Translations under genes and position numbers: made by a program
Notes under the pieces: generated by a model
Told to the model about the DNA's origin: nothing
Database searches by the model: none
What the model saw: only the letters and a program-made list of their open reading frames with translations
In this document: one piece after another, positions 1-5,812 of the stretch
How positions within the stretch are numbered: position 1 is the stretch's first letter
Layout of the letters: each line of letters begins with the position of its first letter
Origin: JAHFLV01 sp964367845
GTDB taxonomy: Bacteria; Patescibacteriota; Minisyncoccia; Phycocordibacterales; DATGWK01
Direction: 5' to 3'
DNA length: 11,887 nucleotides
Assembly (NCBI GenBank): GCA_964367845.1
Contig: CAYIYW010000019.1
Span: 1 to 11,887, forward strand

Positions 1-55
1 AACCTCTGGCATCAACAACGTCAATGTTGCGCTCTACCAACTGAGCTAACCGCCC
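1..55 (-). tRNA. tRNA-Val (anticodon GAC), 3' part outside window
   Basis: Read on the minus strand from 55, the acceptor strand GGGCGGT, a D-arm GCTC...GAGC with the usual AGTTGGTAGA loop, and an anticodon stem CAACA/TGTTG closing the loop TTGACGT can all be seen. The loop gives anticodon GAC (valine). The sequence then enters the T-arm (AGAGGTT) and is cut by the window edge, so the acceptor 3' strand is not visible. Confidence 0.93.
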
Positions 56-97
56 GAATACATACTGACTGTTCTAAAGTACCACTGACGCGTTATT

Positions 98-118
98 TAC
101 CAAAACAGCTAACCGCCC
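98..118 (-). pseudogene. degenerate copy of the tRNA-Val 5' end
   Basis: The 12 bases at 107-118 are identical to the 5' end of tRNA-Val (44-55), and similarity continues imperfectly to about 98 (TGTTTTGGTA against TCAGTTGGTA). No D-stem partner, anticodon arm or T-arm follows, so this is a fragment and not a functional tRNA. It could be a remnant of a duplication, of a decayed second tRNA gene, or of integration at the tRNA. Confidence 0.5.
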
Positions 119-174
119 ATAAACAGCATCCAATATAACAATTTTTTAGAATTGCGACCACATACAAAATCTAC

Positions 175-260
175 GGAAGTGAGAGGATTCGAACCTCTGA
201 TACCCTTGCGAGCATGCCGCTTTTCGAAAGCGGTGCATTCGACCACTCTGCCACACTTCC
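175..260 (-). tRNA. tRNA-Ser (anticodon CGA)
   Basis: The acceptor pair GGAAGTG/CACTTCC, anticodon stem CCGCT/AGCGG with loop TTCGAAA (anticodon CGA), a long class-II variable arm typical of tRNA-Ser, and a T-arm (AGAGG TTCGAAT CCTCT) are all visible over 86 nt. No CCA is encoded. A promoter lies directly upstream (284-314), and tRNA-Val follows on the same strand and may be co-transcribed. Confidence 0.96.
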
Positions 261-283
261 ATTTACCGCGTTTTAACTGAATT

Positions 284-314
284 AATATATAGCATTTTTT
301 TACACTTTTCTCAA
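284..314 (-). promoter_or_regulatory. promoter for tRNA-Ser (and possibly tRNA-Val)
   Basis: On the minus strand TTGAGA (314-309) is followed after exactly 17 bp by TATATA (291-286), with TGC just before it. The predicted start is about 20 nt upstream of tRNA-Ser. It overlaps the oppositely oriented tRNA-Glu promoter. Confidence 0.6.
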
Positions 315-327
315 AAAGTGCTAGAAT
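299..327 (+). promoter_or_regulatory. promoter for tRNA-Glu
   Basis: TTTACA (299-304), a 17-bp spacer and TAGAAT (322-327) form a near-consensus sigma-70 promoter. The expected start is near 334, 18 nt before the tRNA. Its -35 box sits inside the spacer of the divergent tRNA-Ser promoter. Confidence 0.7.
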
Positions 328-351
328 GCTCGGCGTTCCATCGTGTTTTTC

Positions 352-423
352 GGCCCTATCGTCTAACGGTCAGGACAGTGCCCTTTCAAGGCGCAAACCC
401 GGGTTCGATTCCCGGTAGGGTCA
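352..423 (+). tRNA. tRNA-Glu (anticodon TTC)
   Basis: The acceptor GGCCCTA pairs with TAGGGTC (one G-T pair), the anticodon stem GTGCC/GGCGC closes loop CTTTCAA (anticodon TTC), and the T-arm is CCGGG TTCGATT CCCGG. The discriminator base is A423 and no CCA follows. The gene converges on the AT-rich operon, whose last stop codon is only 18 nt beyond. Confidence 0.96.
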
Positions 424-440
424 CATTTAATCAAACTCTG

Positions 441-464
441 GTCATATAATGTTAATTATATGAC
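441..464. terminator. AT-rich 10-bp palindrome between tRNA-Glu and the operon end
   Basis: Arms GTCATATAAT (441-450) and ATTATATGAC (455-464) are perfectly complementary around a 4-nt loop. The stop codon of the HAD gene lies inside the left arm. The stem is AT-rich and no real T-run follows on either strand, so it could be a weak bidirectional terminator or an mRNA 3'-end hairpin. Confidence 0.4.
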
Positions 465-1023
465 CTCCTATTTTCCTAAAGTAAGTGCAATTGCCTATTT
501 TATCTTCAATCAAAACCACATTGTTAAAATTTTCTAAATTTAGTTGTTCCAGTGCAACATCAAATAGATTAATCTTCTTATCGTCTTTTAGAACTCCATA
601 GTCGCAGGACAGAATAATACTATCAAAATAAGAGGTCAATCGTTTATTAACATTCAAAACCTTTTCTTTAAAGAGAATCGGGTTATCACTGAAGAGTATT
701 TTTTTAGCGGAGGGAAACAATTTGTTAATTATTGAAAGTAACTCCCATTTTGGCCCGTATTCTTCAATGTCATTTTCAAAATAGGCAGTTATCTCATTCT
801 GAGATAACTTAAACTTATAAGCAGTGTCCTCACAAAGTTTAGTAAATGACATTTTGTTCCTCATCCAGTCTTTCATTATTTCATCACTAAAAATTAAGTT
901 ACACCAGTTCTCGAGATTTTTATTTATTTTTGACTGGTTACACCAAAATCCTCTTTTACTTAAGATTCCATGCCAATCTATTAGTACTACATCAATTTTA
1001 TCCTTAAACAGAAAGTTGTTCAT
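442..1023 (-). CDS. HAD-superfamily hydrolase with altered motif I (DxH)
   Basis: This 193-residue protein has the four HAD motifs in order: motif I D16-W-H18-G, motif II with S112 (LFSDN), a motif III lysine at K146 or just after it, and motif IV E173-D174 (LIEDK). HAD enzymes normally use DxD for phosphate-ester hydrolysis, with the first Asp as nucleophile and the second as general acid/base. Here the second Asp is His, so the chemistry may be phosphatase with His as proton relay, or something different. The region between motifs I and II is helical and could be a small cap. It is the last gene of the operon, and its ATG overlaps the end of the TrpF/RPE gene by 20 bp, which suggests translational coupling. 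In context it may dephosphorylate the product of the pathway (inference). No Shine-Dalgarno is visible. Confidence 0.8.
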   Translation of the reverse strand: MNNFLFKDKIDVVLIDWHGILSKRGFWCNQSKINKNLENWCNLIFSDEIMKDWMRNKMSFTKLCEDTAYKFKLSQNEITAYFENDIEEYGPKWELLSIINKLFPSAKKILFSDNPILFKEKVLNVNKRLTSYFDSIILSCDYGVLKDDKKINLFDVALEQLNLENFNNVVLIEDKIGNCTYFRKIGGHIINII

Positions 1024-2257
1024 AAATTTCGTTAATTGAATTTTTATTTTTAGTTATTGCCTTACCCACAATCGCGTTAAAAGGAATATCTAAATTATTT
1101 TTTAAGTATTTTATTTTTTCACTATCTAATTCCCGGTCAAACCAAATTTCTTTTTTGAAAAACCATTGGTTTTGTTTTATATAATCTAAAATAATTTGTG
1201 TACGTTTTACATCGTCAGAAGGCAAAATTATAGATAGGTAATCGGTATAATTATGCCAATTACGAAGGTAGTCTCCGAGGTCTTTATAATATATCGAGAT
1301 AACTAAGTTAAAATTTTTTTCATTTATTTTACTCAAATCAATCCCAGAGAAATACTGAACAAAAAAGGACGAAATAGAATTACCATTTATCCCCATGAAT
1401 TCATCCATCAACTTCCTGATCTTCTCTTCGTTTTTATTAAAGATATGAATGCTTATAGGAACACCCTTTGTCGAGCCAATCTTTTTTAAAGTTTGTTGTT
1501 TGTCAGTAATAAAATCTTCGTATAGACTCCCATCTGAATAATCTAAATGATAATCATAGTGAGAACTTTTTTCATATTCATCCACGCAGACATCCACAGA
1601 TTCAAGATCGGTAATACTAACAGACAACATCCCCCTTTTAGGGCCCTTTATTAATCGAGAAATCGCCCCCAATCTGTCATAATGGAAACTATTATTCTCT
1701 CTAAAATAAGACTGGATATCGAAACCCGCCACGTCAAAATCTTTGTATTTCATTAAAAATTCCAGAGTTATACCACCAGCTATTAAAAGTTTGCTTTTTG
1801 TGATACTATTTAATTTTTCTAACAAATCTAAGTGATGTTTTTCTCCAGTACCTCCAACATAAGAAGTATCATAAATTATCTTATCAGATAATCCGGATGC
1901 TTGTTCAATCACTTCAAGTTTTAATTCATTAGTAATGACAGAAAAAATTTCAAGATCCGAGTGAGCCTTCTTTAGTGTCTTAATTAGATCTATGTTTGGG
2001 GCAAAATGAAACTGGAGAGCTTTTGGGGTATATAAGTTAATTATCTTTTCTAATTGACTTGGTTCAGCTATTTTTGTAACTATTACTATATCTCCTCCCA
2101 ATAACAAAAGTTTTTTTACTAAATCTACTCGTTTACCGATATCTTTTTCTTCTAAAATATGCACCCCCAAATAGTCCGCCCCACTTAAAATAGCAAATTT
2201 ACCAAAAGATAAATTGTCGATTTTACAAATTTTCAGGATTTTACCGGGTAAATCCAT
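1004..2257 (-). CDS. TrpF-like isomerase fused to ribulose-phosphate-3-epimerase-like domain
   Basis: Two phosphate-binding TIM barrels in one 417-residue chain. Residues about 6-205 resemble phosphoribosylanthranilate isomerase (TrpF): KIC with C11, SGADYLGV, D130 followed by GGTG (135-138), and AGGI (160-163). C11 and D130 fall where TrpF has its general base and general acid. Residues about 210-405 resemble ribulose-5-phosphate 3-epimerase: H237-L-D239 in HLDYSDG, H271 in a SIHIF strand, D374, and IVGKAIT near the end. These match the four metal ligands of that family. Similarity is by motif only and overall identity looks low. TrpF enzymes perform Amadori rearrangement of N-phosphoribosyl amines, and Rpe inverts C3 of ketopentose phosphates. 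No tryptophan genes are near. The start overlaps the Ppx/GppA gene by 17 bp. Confidence 0.72.
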   Translation of the reverse strand: MDLPGKILKICKIDNLSFGKFAILSGADYLGVHILEEKDIGKRVDLVKKLLLLGGDIVIVTKIAEPSQLEKIINLYTPKALQFHFAPNIDLIKTLKKAHSDLEIFSVITNELKLEVIEQASGLSDKIIYDTSYVGGTGEKHHLDLLEKLNSITKSKLLIAGGITLEFLMKYKDFDVAGFDIQSYFRENNSFHYDRLGAISRLIKGPKRGMLSVSITDLESVDVCVDEYEKSSHYDYHLDYSDGSLYEDFITDKQQTLKKIGSTKGVPISIHIFNKNEEKIRKLMDEFMGINGNSISSFFVQYFSGIDLSKINEKNFNLVISIYYKDLGDYLRNWHNYTDYLSIILPSDDVKRTQIILDYIKQNQWFFKKEIWFDRELDSEKIKYLKNNLDIPFNAIVGKAITKNKNSINEIYEQLSV

Positions 2258-3149
2258 AGGAACTATTCATGTTGGTTGGATAAATATATTTAGCCTCTAG
2301 GCGTTCAGCTGCTTCAATCACATTAGCCAGAAGGTAATCAGCCCCATAAATAAAATACTCACCACTAGGATAAAAATGACTTCGATTGTCTGGGGAAAAT
2401 TGACGAAGCTTAGCCAGAAGGTCTTTTAAGTCTTGGATTGTAGTATAAGACGGATGTTTTTTAACAGGTCGATCATTGTATAAAGTAATGCCTGATTCTT
2501 TTAAAAAATCTTGCATACAGGTCGAGCCAAAAATAAGAGTATCGTTATTAATATTTAACGAATTAAACTCTCTCTTAATATCATCAATTGCTCCATTAAA
2601 CTCTTGACTAATAATAGAATTATCGGGTGAATATTTTTGTTGTAACTTATATGTTCCTGTCTTGTAAAGGTATTTATTATGAATGGAATGTTGGTTTTGA
2701 TTATTCTGAAAAGTCCCATGCAATATTTGTACGGAACCGCCACCTACATCCATGGTTACAATTGGCTGATCAGCAAAACATCGCGAAACCACTTGGAAAA
2801 ACATCTCTCCCTCCAGCCCCTGTTCAAGAATAGTGACATTGTGGCCAGGGAAGTATTTTTCTACAACAAAATAAACCTCTTCTGTATTTTTGGCTATTCG
2901 CAAACTCTCAGTCGCAATAAATTTTATATCAACACAATTCAAACTAGCCAATTCATTTTTAATAGATGACAAAGCCTCATCCAATCTACTTAAGGCTTCT
3001 TCGACGACAACCCCTTCTTCAGATATGCTTTTGCCTAACAACGTAAGGTAACTTTTTTGAAGAATGACGTCTCGGGTTTGGGTATCAAACACCATTAGTT
3101 TAGCCTTCAGACTTCCGAGATCAATGACCGCCATGAGCTTATTGTCCAT
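2241..3149 (-). CDS. Ppx/GppA-family phosphatase
   Basis: This 302-residue protein has the actin-like ASKHA fold signatures of exopolyphosphatase and guanosine pentaphosphate phosphohydrolase. Phosphate-1 motif is VIDLGSLKAKLMVFD (D10, G12, S13). The region with the family's catalytic Glu is LEGE (113/115), phosphate-2 motif is DVGGGS (134-139), and the C-terminal GADYL and YGFTR segments correspond to the usual end of the catalytic core. It is the core length only, without the C-terminal helical domain of E. coli Ppx/GppA. Family members hydrolyse polyphosphate or pppGpp; the substrate here is unknown. It starts 8 nt after the preceding gene's stop without a Shine-Dalgarno. A second ATG (M6) is a possible alternative start. 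Within the operon it might remove a di- or polyphosphate group or sense a nucleotide (inference). Confidence 0.85.
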   Translation of the reverse strand: MDNKLMAVIDLGSLKAKLMVFDTQTRDVILQKSYLTLLGKSISEEGVVVEEALSRLDEALSSIKNELASLNCVDIKFIATESLRIAKNTEEVYFVVEKYFPGHNVTILEQGLEGEMFFQVVSRCFADQPIVTMDVGGGSVQILHGTFQNNQNQHSIHNKYLYKTGTYKLQQKYSPDNSIISQEFNGAIDDIKREFNSLNINNDTLIFGSTCMQDFLKESGITLYNDRPVKKHPSYTTIQDLKDLLAKLRQFSPDNRSHFYPSGEYFIYGADYLLANVIEAAERLEAKYIYPTNMNSSYGFTR

Positions 3150-3157
3150 AATAATTA

Positions 3158-3571
3158 TTATTTTTTAATGATTTGATCTATATGATTTATGAGGCGTGAT
3201 TGCAATAATTTTACATTATTCTTTTTCTCAATCCCATCCAGATGTTTCAATACTTTCTTTGTGCGATAGATAACGGCTATCTCTTTTTTATGATGGTCTG
3301 CGTACTTAATCAAAGTAGTTAGATAATTAGATTCTTTTGAGAAAAAGAAAATGACAAAATCAGAATTAGTTATTCCATCTATACACACTTTTAAATAATC
3401 ATATCCTTCAACTTGTATAAAATAAGGAACATTGTTCTTCACTTTAACGCGATAATTAATCCAATCTTCTTGAATCGTATGTCCAGCTTTTAGTAGTTTC
3501 GTCCTTACAAGCATAATGTCGTTATAGTCTTTCTGTAATGAATTTGTACTCCAAATAATTATGGTTTTCAT
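3158..3571 (-). CDS. small Rossmann-like protein, deoxyribosyltransferase/TIR-like
   Basis: A 137-residue protein I cannot assign firmly. The pattern resembles nucleoside 2-deoxyribosyltransferase and related TIR/SLOG-like folds: a first strand MKTIIIWSTN, a helix ending LLKAGHTIQED, then SDFVIFFFSKES (70-81), then a helix leading to KEIAVIYR (96-103), which matches the '...sDivv...ElgyA...gkpv' layout. The catalytic Glu usual in deoxyribosyltransferases seems absent: the segment TTLIKYA (85-91) has Leu where it is expected. So it may be a binding protein, a different enzyme, or a TIR-like nucleotide hydrolase. Its start overlaps the phosphoribosyltransferase stop by 4 bp (ATGA), a sign of translational coupling, so the two products probably act together. 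Confidence 0.5.
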   Translation of the reverse strand: MKTIIIWSTNSLQKDYNDIMLVRTKLLKAGHTIQEDWINYRVKVKNNVPYFIQVEGYDYLKVCIDGITNSDFVIFFFSKESNYLTTLIKYADHHKKEIAVIYRTKKVLKHLDGIEKKNNVKLLQSRLINHIDQIIKK

Positions 3572-4818
3572 ATTTTAAATATAAACTCCTTATAACTATC
3601 GAGGGTCGTTTGTATTTCTTTTTTTACTTTATCGAATACGCCATTCTTATTCTTGTATGATTTTGGGCTATTTATTCTAGTAAAACAACTTCGGTTGACT
3701 ACACAAATATTGCTAAGTAAATGAGTATTAACCAGTCCGTGATCATTCATGATCATTTGCGGATACCTCTTCATACTAGAATAAGCGATACAGGCAAAGA
3801 AAATATTTTTGGGCGACATCTTTTTTATTTCGGTCACTAATTTATCCAAAGTACGCCCGGTTAAGATATTATCATCCAGTATTAATATATTTCGGGTATG
3901 AATTAGAGGTTCTTCTAATTCAATTTCCGTTACCGAATTAGTGTAAGTAGATATTTTGACTAAACAAATTTCAGCATTGCAATGGACAAGTCCCTGTACT
4001 AAAAATGGTAACTCAATCCCTCCAAATCTAATTCCAATTATCGTATTGATGGAAGGAACTTTTCTTTCTTTCAGCTTATTCAAAAACATCCAGATAAATT
4101 CCGGATGATCAGCTTCTTTGTATGTCTTAAATTTAAGGCCAGAATTTAAAGAACTATAATTGGCCGATAATTCTTTAAGAATTTTCCTGTATAATTCAAT
4201 ACCCCCAACTAGTTCATTTTTTATTTCAGCCGAATATCCAGAATAATCAGAACTAATCAATTTATAAAAGGAACAAGAAAAGACGGGCACTAATTTTTTA
4301 AATGTTTCGGCCTTATCTGTATATTTTTTGGTTAAGATATGTTCGTAAAGTATCAATGTCTTATATCTAATTTCATCCAACAAACTCAAGAATGAATAGG
4401 AATCAGAATAATTATCACTTTCTAAAAAATCTTTAAGTAAATCGATACTGATTTCGAGCATACTCAAAATCCTTATGATTTTTAATTCATCATCTTCAAT
4501 CATACTTGTTATATAATAGACGGCCCCTCTATTGGTCAGTGTTTTCTTGTATTTTTTAAAAAAAGGACAACCAAAATAAGAATTTTCGATTGTCTGGAGC
4601 CTAGAGATTTCTTCCCCACTTATTTTATCCAAAGGAATAATAATTCCTCCATATTTATTAAATTTAAACTTTAACTTTGATTTTAGAGATAAAGATATGC
4701 CTTTAAATTCTTCATCAATTTTTTTATCAAAACTTTCAAAAAAGCCCTGAATTTCAGGCTTATGTAAAGATACATAACCAGACGACAAATTAACCAACAA
4801 TGGATATATGTCCTTCAT
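3568..4818 (-). CDS. phosphoribosyltransferase with unknown N-terminal region
   Basis: First gene of the operon, 416 residues. The C-terminal third (about 235-380) is a type-I phosphoribosyltransferase: GIRFGGIELP (262-271) fits the pyrophosphate loop, and ILILDDNILTGRTL (311-324) is the PRPP-binding signature with D315, D316, T320, G321 and T323. The family transfers 5-phosphoribose from PRPP to a nitrogen of a base or amine, or runs in reverse. The N-terminal 230 residues are lysine-rich and mostly helical (112-220), and I do not recognise them. They are not the short hood of standard PRTases and may bind the acceptor or a partner. A weak promoter-like pair just upstream would give a leaderless mRNA. 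The exact PRTase subfamily cannot be told from the sequence alone. Confidence 0.8.
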   Translation of the reverse strand: MKDIYPLLVNLSSGYVSLHKPEIQGFFESFDKKIDEEFKGISLSLKSKLKFKFNKYGGIIIPLDKISGEEISRLQTIENSYFGCPFFKKYKKTLTNRGAVYYITSMIEDDELKIIRILSMLEISIDLLKDFLESDNYSDSYSFLSLLDEIRYKTLILYEHILTKKYTDKAETFKKLVPVFSCSFYKLISSDYSGYSAEIKNELVGGIELYRKILKELSANYSSLNSGLKFKTYKEADHPEFIWMFLNKLKERKVPSINTIIGIRFGGIELPFLVQGLVHCNAEICLVKISTYTNSVTEIELEEPLIHTRNILILDDNILTGRTLDKLVTEIKKMSPKNIFFACIAYSSMKRYPQMIMNDHGLVNTHLLSNICVVNRSCFTRINSPKSYKNKNGVFDKVKKEIQTTLDSYKEFIFKI

Positions 4819-4824
4819 AATACA

Positions 4825-4853
4825 TTCATACCACTATTTGAGCTTTTATGCAA
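4825..4853 (-). promoter_or_regulatory. weak candidate promoter of the five-gene operon
   Basis: On the minus strand TTGCAT (4853-4848), a 17-bp spacer and TATGAA (4830-4825) stand 6 nt before the ATG at 4818, which would make the transcript leaderless. Both boxes match consensus poorly, but the geometry equals that of the clearer promoter at 6516-6543. Confidence 0.3.
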
Positions 4854-5119
4854 TAGTACAAAAATAACACCTTTTCTATGTTGAAACAACCAAGATATTT
4901 AGTTTCATTCCCCTCTATTAATTTCTTCTATAATTTATTTAATGTTAAAATATACCGATATTATTTCCTCACCCCATCGCTCCATATCCTAAATTTGTTT
5001 TGCGCGGGATTTCATTTTTGCGGAATGGACGATGGGGTTCGGGCGGAGCGGAACCTGAGGAACGGAGCCCCGATAGCAATCGAGGGCGAAGCGACGAGCG
5101 GTGACGGGGCGGAATCCGT

Positions 5120-5175
5120 AATCGGGACCGATTTTTAAGCGTAAAAATCGCGTCGGAAATGAGCACATTTCGACG
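5120..5175. repeat. back-to-back hairpins at the composition boundary
   Basis: One perfect 9-bp stem (5129-5137 with 5142-5150, loop AGCG) is followed without a gap by a second stem (5151-5161 with 5166-5175, loop AGCA, one bulged G). A third, competing dyad AATCG/CGATT spans 5120-5133. On the minus strand the second hairpin is followed by ATTTTT, so it might also act as a backup terminator. Confidence 0.5.
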
Positions 5176-5335
5176 AAGATAAATAGATCAGGCTACCTCG
5201 CGATCGGAGCGTGCCACTTTAATTAGAATCCTGTTCAAAATAAGTTCGCGCAAAGGTTAGCAATACATCACCAAGAGAAATATGTTCAGAAGAAAAAGAA
5301 AGTGTGTTTTTCTTTTTTAACACAAACTAAGAAAC

Positions 5336-5361
5336 AAAAAGAAGCGACGGGTGTCGCTTCT
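5336..5361 (-). terminator. intrinsic terminator of the 5378-5704 gene
   Basis: On the minus strand AGAAGCGAC (5361-5353) pairs perfectly with GTCGCTTCT (5348-5340) around a 4-nt loop, and a TTTTT tract overlapping the stem end (5340-5336) is followed by G and TTTC. It lies 16 nt after the stop codon. Confidence 0.85.
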
Positions 5362-5377
5362 GGAAATTGGTTCCCGT

Positions 5378-5704
5378 TCAATCAGATAAACGAGGACGGC
5401 GGAAAGGAAGCAGGGATTGGTGAAAAAGGGGTTCCTGTCGCACCACGGGTTCCGGACCTTCGCCGGCGCGCCTGCGCCTGGCAGCTTTTTTGCCTCCCCG
5501 CCGACCAAGGACACGCCCCATTTGCCTAAACCTTTCCTCGGTTACCTTAAGCCCTGCCCGACGCAGGACTGCCGCAAAATACGTTTTCGTTGGCTGAACT
5601 ATTCCAAATCTACGCTTGTCGAGCTGATAGGCCCTTGCGGCGGCATTGGCAAACTCAATTATCTCTCGGCTGGCTTCAGGAACCACCTTATTGTTGGCAA
5701 CCAT
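5378..5704 (-). CDS. small arginine-rich protein of unknown function
   Basis: A 108-residue protein I do not recognise. Residues 1-68 look like a compact helical domain (VPEASREIIEFANAAARAY, then FGIVQPTKTYFAAVLRRAG and TEERFRQMGRVLG). Residues 68-79 form a basic patch (GRRGGKKAARRR) and a proline/arginine-rich tail follows, so nucleic-acid binding is plausible but unproven. Choice of strand and start is supported by a strong Shine-Dalgarno AGGAGG (5715-5710) 5 nt before the ATG, an upstream promoter, and a good intrinsic terminator behind the stop; overlapping plus-strand frames have none of these. It is the only gene in the window with a canonical Shine-Dalgarno. It stands alone as a single-gene transcript flanked by dyads that could bind a regulator, perhaps itself. 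Confidence 0.75.
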   Translation of the reverse strand: MVANNKVVPEASREIIEFANAAARAYQLDKRRFGIVQPTKTYFAAVLRRAGLKVTEERFRQMGRVLGRRGGKKAARRRRAGEGPEPVVRQEPLFHQSLLPFRRPRLSD

Positions 5705-5751
5705 TTGTGCCTCCTAATTTGGCGTTGGTTCCAAGTTCAACTCAATTTCAT

Positions 5752-5769
5752 GTGTACCTGCGAGTACAC
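5752..5769. promoter_or_regulatory. dyad GTGTAC-N6-GTACAC in the leader of the 5704 gene
   Basis: Perfect 6-bp inverted repeat (5752-5757 with 5764-5769), about 10-15 bp downstream of the likely transcription start. It could be an operator or a leader hairpin. Confidence 0.4.
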
Positions 5770-5784
5770 GGTCTTTCTGCCTGT

Positions 5785-5812
5785 ATTCTGCTTAAAAACA
5801 GCAAAAAGTCAA
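5785..5812 (-). promoter_or_regulatory. promoter of the 5704 gene
   Basis: On the minus strand TTGACT (5812-5807), a 16-bp spacer and CAGAAT (5790-5785) form a plausible sigma-70 promoter, giving a leader of about 75 nt before the ATG. Confidence 0.5.

Larger units (their letters stand above)
4819..5377. other. gene-free region, AT-rich then GC-rich
   Basis: No convincing gene is seen. Bases 4819-4990 are AT-rich like the operon. Composition changes sharply near 5000, and 5035-5125 is a purine- and GC-rich stretch made of related short words (GGAGCGGAAC, GGAACGGAGC, GGGCGAAGCG). A cluster of hairpins follows (5120-5175), and the terminator of the minus-strand gene at 5704 occupies 5336-5361. 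The short open frames here have no start signals or recognisable product. Confidence 0.5.

Noticed and set aside
1004..2257. Genuine tryptophan-pathway trpF
   Set aside because: No other trp gene is near, the protein is divergent and fused to an Rpe-like domain, so a role in tryptophan synthesis is not supported.
5030..5045. attachment-site copy of the tRNA-Glu 3' end
   Set aside because: Only GGGTTCG is shared, which is too short to count as an att repeat.
4878..5166. Short open frames on both strands across the GC-rich block
   Set aside because: Composition is repetitive, no start signals are seen, and the products look like low-complexity translation.
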